A stretch of DNA of 59,658 nucleotides from an uncultured Pelagibacteraceae bacterium (GCA_902541315.1 CACBQF010000002.1:89987-149644); one strand, 5' to 3'. Counted from the stretch's first letter, positions 24,978-34,417 are shown. Numbers and translations are program-made. The notes: generated by a model from the letters alone, not told the origin.

Positions 24978-25526
24978 TTAGGCTGCTTTTAATGTACCTA
25001 ATAATAGTCTAAAAGGTATAAGCATAACTAAGGCAACGAAAATTTTGACTGTTAAATCTCCTAATGAAAGAGTGATCCAAGGTATTCCTGTTCCATAAAA
25101 TGATATCGAGAAGAATAAAAAAGTATCTACTGTTGAGCCAATTAAAGACGATGTTAAAGGAGCTATGTACCATTTTTTTTTTCTCAACTGATCAAAAATT
25201 TGAACATCTAAAAGTTGAGCAATTATAAATGCTGTCCCTGATCCTATTGCAATTCTAATTGAAATAAGATCAGTAAAATTTGTTGAGAATATTAATGTAA
25301 ACAAAATTCCTATAGTAAAACCAATGTATACAATCTTTCTAGCCACAATTTTTCCAAAAGATCTATTGGCCAAGTCTGTGATTAAAAAAGCAATGGGATA
25401 ACTAAAAGCACCATAAGTTAATAGCTCTTCTAAACCATAATAGTTAATTGGGAACTGAACTAAGTAGTTTGAGGCTAAAACTACAACCCCCATAATCAAT
25501 GAGAGTAACAAAAATAATTTATTCAT
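24978..25526 (-). CDS. yhhQ: Queuosine precursor transporter, VUT family
   Basis: A 182-residue membrane protein with about six helices, of the YhhQ/VUT (COG1738) family that imports preQ0/preQ1. Seen: the YGAFSYPIAFLITDLANRSFG motif, which is characteristic of the family, a RKIVYIGFTIG helix, and GSTVDTFLFFSISFYG near the end. Uptake of a queuosine precursor would supply tRNA modification. Translational coupling with rpmB (TAATG) is seen, both read from the strong promoter upstream of rpmB. VUT-family members can have other heterocycle substrates, so specificity is inferred. Confidence 0.85.
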   Translation of the reverse strand: MNKLFLLLSLIMGVVVLASNYLVQFPINYYGLEELLTYGAFSYPIAFLITDLANRSFGKIVARKIVYIGFTIGILFTLIFSTNFTDLISIRIAIGSGTAFIIAQLLDVQIFDQLRKKKWYIAPLTSSLIGSTVDTFLFFSISFYGTGIPWITLSLGDLTVKIFVALVMLIPFRLLLGTLKAA

Positions 25527-25840
25527 TAGACGTTTTTAGATTGGATTATTTTTTTTTGAAATGGTGATTTAATTAAAAGGCTTTTCTTTAATTTTTTCAA
25601 TCTTGGTGATAAATTTTTATTTTTTACAGTCTTTAAAAATTCGTCAAAGCTACCTTTCTTGTCAACTGATCTTACTCCAGCATTACTGACTCTTAATTTT
25701 AAACTTCTTTTTAGAAGTTCGCTGGTGAACTTAACTTTTTTTAAATTTGGTAAAAATCTTCTTTTTGTCTTATTGTTAGCGTGACTAACATTATGACCTT
25801 TCATTGGAATTTTCCCAGTAAGTTCACATTTTTTTGACAT
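25526..25840 (-). CDS. rpmB: Large ribosomal subunit protein bL28
   Basis: A 104-residue ribosomal protein of the 50S subunit. The N-terminus [29 protein letters not shown] is diagnostic except that it starts with CELTGK and lacks zinc-binding cysteine pairs. The basic middle (LPNLKKVKF) and an alphaproteobacterial-type Lys-rich C-terminal extension follow, making it longer than the 78-residue E. coli protein. It is the first gene of a two-gene transcript with yhhQ, and a near-consensus promoter lies just upstream. Confidence 0.96.
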   Translation of the reverse strand: MSKKCELTGKIPMKGHNVSHANNKTKRRFLPNLKKVKFTSELLKRSLKLRVSNAGVRSVDKKGSFDEFLKTVKNKNLSPRLKKLKKSLLIKSPFQKKIIQSKNV

Positions 25841-25851
25841 AATAAACTGAC

Positions 25852-25880
25852 TATATAAGATTAGAAAATGCTTGCGTCAA
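25852..25880 (-). promoter_or_regulatory. Sigma70-type promoter for rpmB-yhhQ
   Basis: On the minus strand, TTGACG (25880-25875) is followed after exactly 17 bases by TATATA (25857-25852). Both hexamers match the housekeeping sigma consensus well. The predicted start of transcription is a few bases before the rpmB ATG at 25840, giving a very short leader. Confidence 0.75.
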
Positions 25881-25898
25881 GTTTATAAAATTTGAAGC

Positions 25899-26945
25899 TT
25901 ATTTTTTTCCTATAATTTCTGAGAAATTCTTAACACCGTCTTTTATCAGTAATTCTTTAAGCTCTTTTTTAATTAAATTTACAATATTAGGCCCTCTATA
26001 AACCATTCCTGTGTAAAGTTGAACATAATTGGCTCCCGCTAAAAATTTTTCATAAGCGCTTTTTCCTGAATCAACTCCACCAACACCTATAATTTTAATT
26101 CTTCCATTAAGAATTTTGTAAAATTTATTAATTAAATTAGTAGATTTTTCCTCAATTGGTTTTCCAGATAGACCCCCTTTTTGATACTTTTGTATATTAT
26201 TCAGACTATCCCTAGTTGAGTCTGAAGTATTTGAAATAATAACAACCTCAATATTATTATTCAATAATACATCTGAAATGTTATTAATTTCTTTATCTTT
26301 TATATCAGGAGAAACTTTTACTGCTAATGGAACTGTTGAATTTAATTCTTTTTTTTCATTCTCTATTTCTTTTAACAATTCATTTAATTTTGATTGATCG
26401 TGAAAATTTCGCAGATCTTCAGTATTTGGTGAAGAAATATTTATAGTAATGTAATCAGCAACATTATGGAAGATTTTAAGACACTTTAAGTAGTCCTCAA
26501 GTCTATTTTCGGAATCTTTATTTGGTCCAATATTTATACCTAGTAAACCAATTTGTTTATTAGATTTAATTCTATGGACTATATTTTCTGCACCAGAGTT
26601 ATTAAAGCCAAGTCTATTTATTAATGCCTCATCCTCTTCTAATCTAAATACTCTTGGTTTAGGATTTCCGTATTGCTTTAAAGGAGTTACAGTACCCACT
26701 TCTACAAATCCGAACCCCAATTTAAATAATGAATTATATACTTCAGCATTTTTGTCAAAACCTGCTGCCATACCAATAGGATTTTCTAATTTTTTATTAA
26801 ATAATTTTGTTTCAAACAAGGGATTATTTTTTTCACGATCTAAAATATTCGGAATAAAATTAAATTTTAATGATTTTATAGCCAAATTATGGGCTGTCTC
26901 TGGATCTAATTTAAAAATCAAAGATCTTAAATTTGAAAACATCAT
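25899..26945 (-). CDS. pyrD: Dihydroorotate dehydrogenase (quinone)
   Basis: A 348-residue class 2, membrane-associated flavoenzyme that oxidises dihydroorotate to orotate with ubiquinone, in pyrimidine synthesis. Seen: PETAHNLAIKSLKF N-terminal helix for membrane association, LENPIGMAAGFDKNAEVYNSLFKLGFGFVEVGTVTP, the catalytic serine region INISSPNT, and FMN-binding IGVGGVDSGKSAYEKFLAGANYVQLYTG. Two ATGs (26945 and 26942) are in tandem. The first overlaps the lysK stop as ATGA, so the two genes are coupled. Confidence 0.95.
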   Translation of the reverse strand: MMFSNLRSLIFKLDPETAHNLAIKSLKFNFIPNILDREKNNPLFETKLFNKKLENPIGMAAGFDKNAEVYNSLFKLGFGFVEVGTVTPLKQYGNPKPRVFRLEEDEALINRLGFNNSGAENIVHRIKSNKQIGLLGINIGPNKDSENRLEDYLKCLKIFHNVADYITINISSPNTEDLRNFHDQSKLNELLKEIENEKKELNSTVPLAVKVSPDIKDKEINNISDVLLNNNIEVVIISNTSDSTRDSLNNIQKYQKGGLSGKPIEEKSTNLINKFYKILNGRIKIIGVGGVDSGKSAYEKFLAGANYVQLYTGMVYRGPNIVNLIKKELKELLIKDGVKNFSEIIGKK

Positions 26946-28504
26946 TTTACTCTTTTTTGTATAAGATCTTTTGTTTCTTGGACACCAAAAAAACTTATAA
27001 AAAATCCCATTCGTGGTCCATTTTGGTCACCAAAAACAACCTCATAAATCAATCTAAACCAGTCTCTTAAATTATTTGAGTATCCATTTTCTTTGCCAGT
27101 TGAATAAATTAATGTTTGGATATCTTCTGGTGACATTTCATCATTACAATTATCTAATGTGCTGACTAAAGCTTTAAGTGCAATTTTTTCATCATTATTA
27201 GGTATTTTATATTTTTTTTGTTTTTTTATAACATCGTTAAAATATTTAATTGCATATCCTACCAAATCATTAAAAATTGGATAATCTTTTTCCTCAATAT
27301 CTTTTTTATATTTCTTTACAAATTTCCATAGAAGCTCTTTACTATCAGCATTACTTGTTTCAACAAGATTCAAAAGCATTGAAAAGGACATTATCATTTT
27401 TTCTTTGGGAACTTTACTATCATGTACATGCCATACAGGATTCATTAACAACTTGAAATCATCTTGATTTTTCGCCTTATCCAATAATTCCAGATATTCA
27501 TCAACAGTTTTTGAAACAATTTCTTTATAAAGTTTTTTAGCTCTTTTGGGATTTTGATACATGTATAAAGAAAGACTTTCCGGTGAAGCATATTTTAGCC
27601 ATTGATCAATCGTAATTCCATTTCCCTTTGATTTAGAAATTTTCTCTCCTTTTTCATCCAAAAATAATTCATAAGCGAATCCAGATGGGTTTGTTTTTCC
27701 TATTAGTTTTATTATTTTTGATGATAAAATTGCGCTCTCAATAAGATCTTTTCCATACATCTCAAAATCTACATCTAAAGCATACCATCTCATCGCCCAA
27801 TCTACTTTCCATTGCAGCTTGCAATTACCATCTAGAATACTCATCTCTAAATCTTTCCCATTATTATCAAAAATTATTATCGATTTTTCTTTATTCATTT
27901 CTTTCATCGGAATTTCTAAAACATGACCTGTATCAGGACAAATTGGTAGAAATGGACAATATGTTTTCTGACGCTCCTTTCCCAATGTTGGCAATATAAT
28001 ATTCATAATTCCATCATAATTTTTTAAAATTTCTTGAAGTGATGAATTAAAAAAACCTGACTTGTAGAGTTTTGTTGAACTTTTAAAACTATATTTAAAG
28101 TTAAAATTATCTAAAAAATTTTTAAGCATTTGATTATTATGCTCTCCAAAGCTATCAAACTTTTTAAACGGGTCTGGAACTTTAGTTAGTGGTTTATGTA
28201 AATTTTCTTCAAGTAATTCTTTATTTGGTACATTGTCTGGAACTTTTCTAAGTCCATCCATATCATCAGAAAAAGTAATAATTTCAGTAGGAAGATCGAT
28301 AAGATGTTTCAAGGCATTAACAATCATTGAGGTTCTAGCAACTTCACCAAAAGTTCCTATGTGGGGAAGTCCACTTGGGCCGTAACCTGTTTGTAGAGTA
28401 ATTTTACCTTTTTTTTCTATTATAGACTTTCTTTCTCGAAGCATTTTTTTTGCCTCAACAAAAGGCCATGCACTTGTTTTGTCTAAATTTTCTTTTTTTA
28501 TCAT
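26942..28504 (-). CDS. lysK: Lysyl-tRNA synthetase, class I
   Basis: A 520-residue class I LysRS, unrelated to the class II enzyme of E. coli. Seen: GPSGLPHIGTFGEVART (HIGH motif, about residue 46), ITFSDDMDGLRKVPDN, WAMRWYALDVDFEMYGKDL, and EKISKSKGNGI (KMSKS motif, near residue 290). The C-terminal helical anticodon-binding domain ends in the expected RDWFRLIYEVVFG. Class I LysRS is the usual form in alphaproteobacteria. It is divergent from trkH. Confidence 0.95.
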   Translation of the reverse strand: MIKKENLDKTSAWPFVEAKKMLRERKSIIEKKGKITLQTGYGPSGLPHIGTFGEVARTSMIVNALKHLIDLPTEIITFSDDMDGLRKVPDNVPNKELLEENLHKPLTKVPDPFKKFDSFGEHNNQMLKNFLDNFNFKYSFKSSTKLYKSGFFNSSLQEILKNYDGIMNIILPTLGKERQKTYCPFLPICPDTGHVLEIPMKEMNKEKSIIIFDNNGKDLEMSILDGNCKLQWKVDWAMRWYALDVDFEMYGKDLIESAILSSKIIKLIGKTNPSGFAYELFLDEKGEKISKSKGNGITIDQWLKYASPESLSLYMYQNPKRAKKLYKEIVSKTVDEYLELLDKAKNQDDFKLLMNPVWHVHDSKVPKEKMIMSFSMLLNLVETSNADSKELLWKFVKKYKKDIEEKDYPIFNDLVGYAIKYFNDVIKKQKKYKIPNNDEKIALKALVSTLDNCNDEMSPEDIQTLIYSTGKENGYSNNLRDWFRLIYEVVFGDQNGPRMGFFISFFGVQETKDLIQKRVK

Positions 28505-28592
28505 TAATAAACTTAATAAATTCTCTAAATTCCGATCAACTTAATTCTTATAGAGTTGAAATTTATTTACCATAAAATAATGTTCTTTCAAA

Positions 28593-30032
28593 ATGTCTAA
28601 TTATAAAACTGTTTTTTTCACACTTGGAATTCTGCAAATAATACTTGGAATTTTTATGTTCATTCCAGTTGGTGTACAATTTTTATATGATGAAATTGAT
28701 TCCTCCTTTTTTGGTTCTTCAATAGTAACTATCATTTTTGGAACTTTATTTTTTCTATCAAACCTAGATCACAATAAAAAATTAAATCTTCAACAGGCCT
28801 TTTTATTGACTGCTTTATCTTGGTTAAGTATTGCTATATTTGGTTCACTTCCATTTTTGTTTTCAAGTATTAATTTTTCATTTACGAATGCATTTTTTGA
28901 GAGCATGTCTGGTATTACTACTACGGGCTCTACTATTATTTCTAACCTTGAGAATATGCCAAGAAGTATTTTATTATGGAGAGCGTTACTTCAATGGTTG
29001 GGTGGCATTGGTATCATTGTAATGGCAATCACATTGATGCCAATTATGAATGTTGGTGGTATGCAACTTTTTAAAATTTCAAATAATGACTCATCTGAAA
29101 AAATTCTGCCTAAATCAAAAGAAATAGCATTAAGATTAATACTTGTTTACACAACACTAACAATATTTTGTGCAACGTCTTACAAAATCTTTGGGATGAA
29201 TTTCTTTGATAGTATAACTCACTCTATGACTACAATAGCTACCGGGGGATTCTCAAACTACAATGAGTCGTTAGGTTTCTTTGATAGTAGATTTATCGAA
29301 AGTTCAGCAATAATTTTCATATTATTAGGGAGTATTCCTTTTATTTCCTACATAAAGTTTTTAAATGGAGATAGAGCAATTTTTTTCAAAGATATACAAA
29401 TCAAAACATTTTTAAAAATAATCTTTTTTTCAATAGTAATTTTATCGATTTATATGAATTTTAATGGGTCAATTAAATTTGATTTTATTGCAGTTTTATT
29501 TAACGTAATTTCAATATTAACTGGCACAGGTTATGTTAATGCTCAATTTGATAGTTGGGGAAGTTTTTCACTAGTATTATTCTTAATATTAATGTTTATA
29601 GGTGGTTGTGCAGGTTCGACAACATGTGGTATTAAAATATTTAGAATCCAAATTCTATACTCTTTTGTGATTAATAATTTAAAGAAAATTATTTATCCAA
29701 AAGGAGTTTTTATTCTTAAGTATGATCAAAACCCAATCGATAATAAATTTATTTCGTCAATAATTTCTTTTATTTATTTGTATCTAATTCTATTTTTTCT
29801 TCTGGCTGTTATGCTATCTTTAACTGGACTAGATTTTGTAACTTCAATTTCTGGAGCAGCTACATCAATATCTAACGTTGGACCAGGTTTAGGTTCGACT
29901 ATAGGTCCCAATGGGGATTTTTCTTCAATACCAAACATATCAAAATGGATATTATGTTTAGGAATGATTTTGGGAAGACTAGAATTATTTGCAATATTGG
30001 TTTTATTTTTACCCTCATTCTGGAGAAATTAA
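28593..30032 (+). CDS. trkH: Trk-type potassium uptake protein TrkH
   Basis: A 479-residue potassium channel-like transporter built of four M1-P-M2 repeats. The selectivity-filter loops are visible: SGITTTGSTI, ATGGFSNYN, LTGTGYVNAQF and SNVGPGLGSTIGPNG. LQWLGGIGIIVMAITLMPIM is the typical helix after the first pore. The regulatory subunit TrkA is not in this window. The gene is followed after three bases by ampG, and a shared transcript is likely. No strong ribosome binding site precedes the ATG. Confidence 0.94.
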   Translation: MSNYKTVFFTLGILQIILGIFMFIPVGVQFLYDEIDSSFFGSSIVTIIFGTLFFLSNLDHNKKLNLQQAFLLTALSWLSIAIFGSLPFLFSSINFSFTNAFFESMSGITTTGSTIISNLENMPRSILLWRALLQWLGGIGIIVMAITLMPIMNVGGMQLFKISNNDSSEKILPKSKEIALRLILVYTTLTIFCATSYKIFGMNFFDSITHSMTTIATGGFSNYNESLGFFDSRFIESSAIIFILLGSIPFISYIKFLNGDRAIFFKDIQIKTFLKIIFFSIVILSIYMNFNGSIKFDFIAVLFNVISILTGTGYVNAQFDSWGSFSLVLFLILMFIGGCAGSTTCGIKIFRIQILYSFVINNLKKIIYPKGVFILKYDQNPIDNKFISSIISFIYLYLILFFLLAVMLSLTGLDFVTSISGAATSISNVGPGLGSTIGPNGDFSSIPNISKWILCLGMILGRLELFAILVLFLPSFWRN

Positions 30033-30035
30033 ATT

Positions 30036-31496
30036 ATGAAAAGTATTAATATTTTTTTTGAGAAAAAACCTTTAAAAATGATTTGTTTAGGATTCTCATC
30101 TGGGCTTCCAATATTACTGGTTTTTTCAACTCTTTCGGTTTGGCTCGTTAAAGCAGGAATAAGTAGAAGCACTGTAACATTATTCAGCTGGGCAGGATTT
30201 GCGTATGCATTTAAATATCTATGGTCACCACTTGTAGATAATTACAAATTACCAATCTTTAAAAAATTTGGTCATAGAAGAAGCTGGCTCTTGTTTTCTC
30301 AATTTTTAATTATTAGTGCATTAATATTAACTGCATTTACAGATCCCAAAGAAAGTCTATTTTTTACTGCTTTATTCATTACAATTCTAGCCTTTTTTAG
30401 TGCAACTCAAGATATTCTGATTGATGCTTTTAGAATTGAGTCTGCTCCACAATCTTTGCAAGGTCCGTTATCTTCTATGTACATAGCTGGTTATAGAATT
30501 GCGATGCTTGTTGCAGGTGCTGGAAGCTTATGGTTGGCATCCTTTTTTGGGACAGAAATCTATGACCAAAATGTATGGAAAAAAGTTTATCTAATTATGT
30601 CTTTGTTCATGTTTGTTGGAGTTTTTGCAACATTCATATCAGATGAGCCAAAATTAAAAAGAAATTTAAATTCTGACAATCATGTAAAATTCCTGATAAC
30701 CATCTTCATTGCTGTAATAGGTTTTATTTATTTGTACTCAGTTATAGATAGCCCTTTTGAAAGAAAAGATGTTTTAATAAATTTTTTATTTTCATTATCA
30801 AGATTGATAATTTGTTTTGTTTTTTCGTATTTGATAATTTCTTTACTTATATTGATACAATTTGCTCCCAAAAATAAAATTTCAAAGAGTTATATGGGTC
30901 CAATTTTAAATTTTATTCAAAGATATGGAAAATTTGCATTTTTAATTCTTATTTTAATTTCGCTATATAGAATTGCTGATATCGTAATGGGGGTTATGGC
31001 AAATATATTCTATTTAGAAAAAGGTTATAAAATTTCAGACATTGCAACTTATTCAAAATTTTTTGGGGTTTTTGCTACAATATTTGGCGGATTTATCGGG
31101 GGATATTGCTCATATAAAATTGGTACAATGAAATGCTTATTCTTTGGTGCCTTGATTGCTGCTTTAAGTAATTTGTTATTTGCATGGTTAGCAGTATCTC
31201 CAATCAGTATTAACTTTTTAATTGCGGTGATAACAGCTGATAATATATCTAGTGGATTTGCTGGAGCTGCCTTCGTAATCTATTTATCAGGCTTAACCTC
31301 AATTAAGTTTACTGCAACGCAATATGCTTTATTCAGCTCCATAATGTTATTTTTACCCAAATTGATTGCAGGATATGCTGGTAGCTGGGTCGACATTATG
31401 GGATATCCATATTTTTTTTCTTTAACTGCTCTTTTAGGATTGCCTGTTCTAATTTTAATATTTTGGATAAGTAAAGTGGCTCCAATAAAAAAATAA
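30036..31496 (+). CDS. ampG: Muropeptide permease AmpG (MFS)
   Basis: A 486-residue major-facilitator protein with 12-14 helices that closely follows AmpG: LGFSSGLPILLVFSTLSVWLVKAG near the N-terminus, FKYLWSPLVDNYKLP, SATQDILIDAFRIE, then AGYRIAMLVAGAGSLWLA. The C-terminal half has FAGAAFVIYLSGLTSIKFTATQYAL. AmpG imports anhydromuropeptides into the cytoplasm for recycling. A gene for a signal-peptide-less NlpC/P60 peptidase begins directly behind its stop, which supports recycling. Other solutes cannot be excluded by sequence. Confidence 0.9.
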   Translation: MKSINIFFEKKPLKMICLGFSSGLPILLVFSTLSVWLVKAGISRSTVTLFSWAGFAYAFKYLWSPLVDNYKLPIFKKFGHRRSWLLFSQFLIISALILTAFTDPKESLFFTALFITILAFFSATQDILIDAFRIESAPQSLQGPLSSMYIAGYRIAMLVAGAGSLWLASFFGTEIYDQNVWKKVYLIMSLFMFVGVFATFISDEPKLKRNLNSDNHVKFLITIFIAVIGFIYLYSVIDSPFERKDVLINFLFSLSRLIICFVFSYLIISLLILIQFAPKNKISKSYMGPILNFIQRYGKFAFLILILISLYRIADIVMGVMANIFYLEKGYKISDIATYSKFFGVFATIFGGFIGGYCSYKIGTMKCLFFGALIAALSNLLFAWLAVSPISINFLIAVITADNISSGFAGAAFVIYLSGLTSIKFTATQYALFSSIMLFLPKLIAGYAGSWVDIMGYPYFFSLTALLGLPVLILIFWISKVAPIKK

Positions 31497-32249
31497 ATGA
31501 AATACAACTTTTTAAATACATCTATATCTAACTTATACACTAAACCATCTAGTAAAGCAGAGGTTAGTTCACAAATAATATATGGAGAAAAGTTTAGAAT
31601 ATTATCAAAGCAAAAAAGTTGGTTAAAAATCAAAACTAGTTATGATAATTATGTTGGTTTTATAAAAAATAGTAATTTCAAAAAAAAATTTAAACCAGTT
31701 AAAAAAGTATGTAAGTTAAAAGCCAAAATTTATAAAAAAGTAAAAAAAAATTTTTTACCAACAAATCATTTCTTATATTTTGCATCAGGAATAACTGTAA
31801 TAAGTAAAAATAAAGCTTTTGTTCAATTTGAAGATAACAAATGGTTAAGAAATAAGGATTTAAGAGAAATTACACATTTTGAAAAAAATTATAAAAAAAT
31901 TTTAAAATTATTCCTCAATTCTAAATATAAATGGGGTGGTAAGACAGCTGACGGCATTGATTGTTCCGCGTTAATACAAATATACTATTATTACAATAGA
32001 ATTTTTTTTCCTAGAGACTCAAAAGATCAAGCAAAATATTGTAAAAAAAAAATAAGTAAAAATTTTTCAGAAGGAGATATCATCTTTTGGAAAGGACATG
32101 TAGGAATGTGTCTTAATAAAGATCAATTTATTCATGCTTATGGTCCCAGAAAAAAAGTTGTAATAATGCCAACGAAATTTACTATTATGTTGATTGATAA
32201 AACAGCTAAATTAAATATTATAAAAATTAGTAATATTAAAAAATATTAA
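31497..32249 (+). CDS. Cytoplasmic SH3b-NlpC/P60 peptidase, likely muropeptide recycling
   Basis: A 250-residue cysteine peptidase. Two SH3b-like domains (about 8-60 and 70-122) precede an NlpC/P60 domain (130-250). The catalytic triad is visible: Cys156 in GIDCSALIQ, His201 in WKGHVGMC, and His213 in FIHAYGP. No signal peptide or lipobox is present, so it should act in the cytoplasm, as does YkfC, which cuts between D-Glu and the diamino acid of muropeptides. ATG directly follows the ampG stop: a carrier and peptidase in tandem. The substrate is inferred from fold and neighbour. It overlaps tyrC (convergent) by four bases. Confidence 0.85.
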   Translation: MKYNFLNTSISNLYTKPSSKAEVSSQIIYGEKFRILSKQKSWLKIKTSYDNYVGFIKNSNFKKKFKPVKKVCKLKAKIYKKVKKNFLPTNHFLYFASGITVISKNKAFVQFEDNKWLRNKDLREITHFEKNYKKILKLFLNSKYKWGGKTADGIDCSALIQIYYYYNRIFFPRDSKDQAKYCKKKISKNFSEGDIIFWKGHVGMCLNKDQFIHAYGPRKKVVIMPTKFTIMLIDKTAKLNIIKISNIKKY

Positions 32250-33142
32250 TTTCTTCCAAAATCAGGTTTGCTAGTATCTTGTTTCAATTTAACGATTTTA
32301 GATCTTACTTTCTTAGTTTGAATTAATTTTTTAATAACTGATTTACTATTACCTGAGATAATGTCTCTCTTAAAAGAATGAAGATTTTTCACAAAAATAT
32401 CAATTGCTTTTGAGACATTTGTTTTATTGTTAAAAAAAATATCTCTCCACATTATTTCATTTGATGCTGCTATTCTTGAAAAATCTCTCAAACCACCTGC
32501 GCTATATTTAATTAAATTGTATCTCTGTTTTTTTTCAAAATCTTGTGCAGATTTGACGAGATTATAAGCAATTAAATGCGGCAAATGACTTGTCATTGAA
32601 AAAATCTTATCATGTTTTTCAGAATTCATTACAACAGTTTTAGAGCCTACCTTTTTCCAAAAAGATCTTAAAAAATTTAAATGTTTAATATTAGTTTTTT
32701 TATCTTTTATCAAAATACACCATTTATTTTCGAATAAACCTTCTTTCCCATTTTCAGGCCCACTAACCTCAGACCCTGCAATAGGGTGACTTGAAGTCCA
32801 GAATATTTTTTTTTTTAAATTTCTTCTAATTATTTCATTAGATTTTAGTTTTGCTGAACCAATATCCGTAATTATATGATCAGATGAAAGATAATCATTT
32901 ATTTTTAAAATTATTTTTTTATATTCACTCATTGGTGTACAGAAAATAATAAAACCTGTATGTGGTATTACATCCTTTAATCTTTTTACAATAGTACCTT
33001 TTAATTTAAGTTTTTTTATTTTTTCAATGTTTTTTTTTGATTTTTCATAAATGAAAATTTTTTTTGAAATTTTTTTTTTGGAAATTTTCCTGACTAAAGA
33101 TGAACCTAGTAGACCACAACCAATAATCAATATATTTTTCAT
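32246..33142 (-). CDS. tyrC: Prephenate/arogenate dehydrogenase
   Basis: A 298-residue NAD(P)-dependent dehydrogenase for tyrosine synthesis. The N-terminal Rossmann motif IIGCGLLGSSLVRKI, the DIGSAK motif, the HPIAGSEVSGPENG substrate block and the helical C-terminal domain (SAGGLRDFSRIAAS) are all present. No chorismate mutase domain is fused. It is coupled to hisC by a four-base overlap; an aminotransferase of this HisC type can also act on aromatic keto acids, so the pair may serve tyrosine and phenylalanine synthesis. Prephenate versus arogenate preference is not decided by sequence. Confidence 0.9.
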   Translation of the reverse strand: MKNILIIGCGLLGSSLVRKISKKKISKKIFIYEKSKKNIEKIKKLKLKGTIVKRLKDVIPHTGFIIFCTPMSEYKKIILKINDYLSSDHIITDIGSAKLKSNEIIRRNLKKKIFWTSSHPIAGSEVSGPENGKEGLFENKWCILIKDKKTNIKHLNFLRSFWKKVGSKTVVMNSEKHDKIFSMTSHLPHLIAYNLVKSAQDFEKKQRYNLIKYSAGGLRDFSRIAASNEIMWRDIFFNNKTNVSKAIDIFVKNLHSFKRDIISGNSKSVIKKLIQTKKVRSKIVKLKQDTSKPDFGRN

Positions 33143-34215
33143 CTTTTAAATATACTTTCAGCTGCTTTCATAAATTTTATATTATCAGTTTTTGAACCCA
33201 CTGTTAATCTCAACATATTTTTTATTTTATACCCATCCTCTGTTGATCTTAAAATTATTCCTTTATTCTTTAGTTTTTCATAAAAATATTTAGCTTTAAT
33301 TCTACATTTTGAAAAATCCAAAAGTAAAAAATTAGCTGAAATTTTATTAGAATTAATTTCATAGTTTTTCAAAAAATTTTTTATTTTTTTTGCATAAAAA
33401 ATGTTATGGCTAATTGAACGAGATATAAATTTATTGTCTTTAAGAGACTCTACCGCTGCTTTTTGGGCTACCTCGTTAACATTAAATGGAGGTTTGATGA
33501 TGTTGAGGGACTTTATAATTTTTTTTGACCCATATCCCCATCCTATTCTTAATGACGATAATCCATAAATTTTTGAGAATGTTCTTAAAATAAAAACATT
33601 CTCTTTTTTCTTAAATAAATCTAAACCTGATTTGTAATCGTGATTTTTCATATATTCTGCATAAGCATCATCTACTACAAGTAAAATATCTTTTCTAAGT
33701 TTTTTTCTTAATTCAATAAGTTCAATTTCAGTCAAATAAGTTCCTGTTGGATTATTTGGATTTGCTAAAAAAACTATTTTAGTTTTTTTTGTAACTTTTT
33801 TAATTATTTCTGAAATTGAGATTTTATAATTTTTTTCTTTAGCAAATATTACTTTTGCACCTACTATTTTTGAATAAATTCTGTACATTAAGAAACTAAA
33901 TTGGGGAACAATTACTTCATCTTTTGGCCTTAAAAATAATTGACATAACATCTGAATAACCTCATCAGATCCGGCTCCACAAATAACTCTTTCTTTATTA
34001 CATTTAAATTTCTTTGAGATTTGAGACCTGAGCGCCTTTGATTTTCCATCCGGGTATCTAAAAAAATTAAGGTTTTTATTTGATATTATTTTCTTTACTT
34101 TAGAGCTCATACCAAGAGCAGACTCATTAGCTGATAATTTAATAACCTTTTTCAAATTATTAACACTAGATTTACCTGGCTCATAGGCATCAATATTGAA
34201 TTTTTTAAATCTCAT
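33139..34215 (-). CDS. hisC: Histidinol-phosphate / aromatic aminotransferase
   Basis: A 358-residue fold-type I PLP aminotransferase. Seen: KLSANESALGMSSKV, FFRYPDGKSKALRSQI, NPNNPTGTYL, VVDDAYAEYM and the PLP lysine Lys215 in RTFSKIYGLSSLRIGWGYG. It is of the HisC family, which transaminates imidazole acetol phosphate in histidine synthesis. The partner tyrC downstream (overlap ATGA) suggests a broad role that includes aromatic keto acids. It diverges from metX across a 202-base gap that holds the SAM-II riboswitch on the other strand. Confidence 0.9.
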   Translation of the reverse strand: MRFKKFNIDAYEPGKSSVNNLKKVIKLSANESALGMSSKVKKIISNKNLNFFRYPDGKSKALRSQISKKFKCNKERVICGAGSDEVIQMLCQLFLRPKDEVIVPQFSFLMYRIYSKIVGAKVIFAKEKNYKISISEIIKKVTKKTKIVFLANPNNPTGTYLTEIELIELRKKLRKDILLVVDDAYAEYMKNHDYKSGLDLFKKKENVFILRTFSKIYGLSSLRIGWGYGSKKIIKSLNIIKPPFNVNEVAQKAAVESLKDNKFISRSISHNIFYAKKIKNFLKNYEINSNKISANFLLLDFSKCRIKAKYFYEKLKNKGIILRSTEDGYKIKNMLRLTVGSKTDNIKFMKAAESIFKR

Positions 34216-34299
34216 AATATTTTCTTTTTTTTTAATTTTTATGCTCTTTATAGATAAATTAAGATTTTTTTATATAGTTTAAGTTAAAATATATTAAAA

Positions 34300-34328
34300 T
34301 TGACATAGCTCAAAACTTCTTGTACAAA
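34300..34328 (+). promoter_or_regulatory. Sigma70-type promoter for metX-metW
   Basis: TTGACA (34300-34305, perfect -35) is followed by exactly 17 bases and TACAAA (34323-34328, four of six matches to the -10 consensus). The predicted transcription start, about six or seven bases later, coincides with the first bases of the SAM-II aptamer, a mutual support for both calls. Confidence 0.75.
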
Positions 34329-34332
34329 ATTT

Positions 34333-34384
34333 CTGCGCTGATTTATCTGAATTGCGAGCGCTATAAAAAAACCGCTAAAAAAGT
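34333..34384 (+). promoter_or_regulatory. SAM-II riboswitch
   Basis: The segment fits the SAM-II (metA-type) aptamer in sequence and spacing: TGCGCTGATTTA, then ATTGCGAGCGC that pairs back to GCGC as stem P1, then ATAAA, then GCTAAAAA, which forms the pseudoknot with the loop. The distances between the blocks equal those of the well-studied Sargasso Sea metX aptamer as I remember it. It sits between a promoter and metX, the expected target. SAM-II switches turn expression off at high S-adenosylmethionine. The start codon lies 33 bases downstream, and no strong ribosome binding site follows. Confidence 0.93.
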
Positions 34385-34417
34385 TTTTTTCTCACAATTC
34401 AATTTTCAGCAATTATT

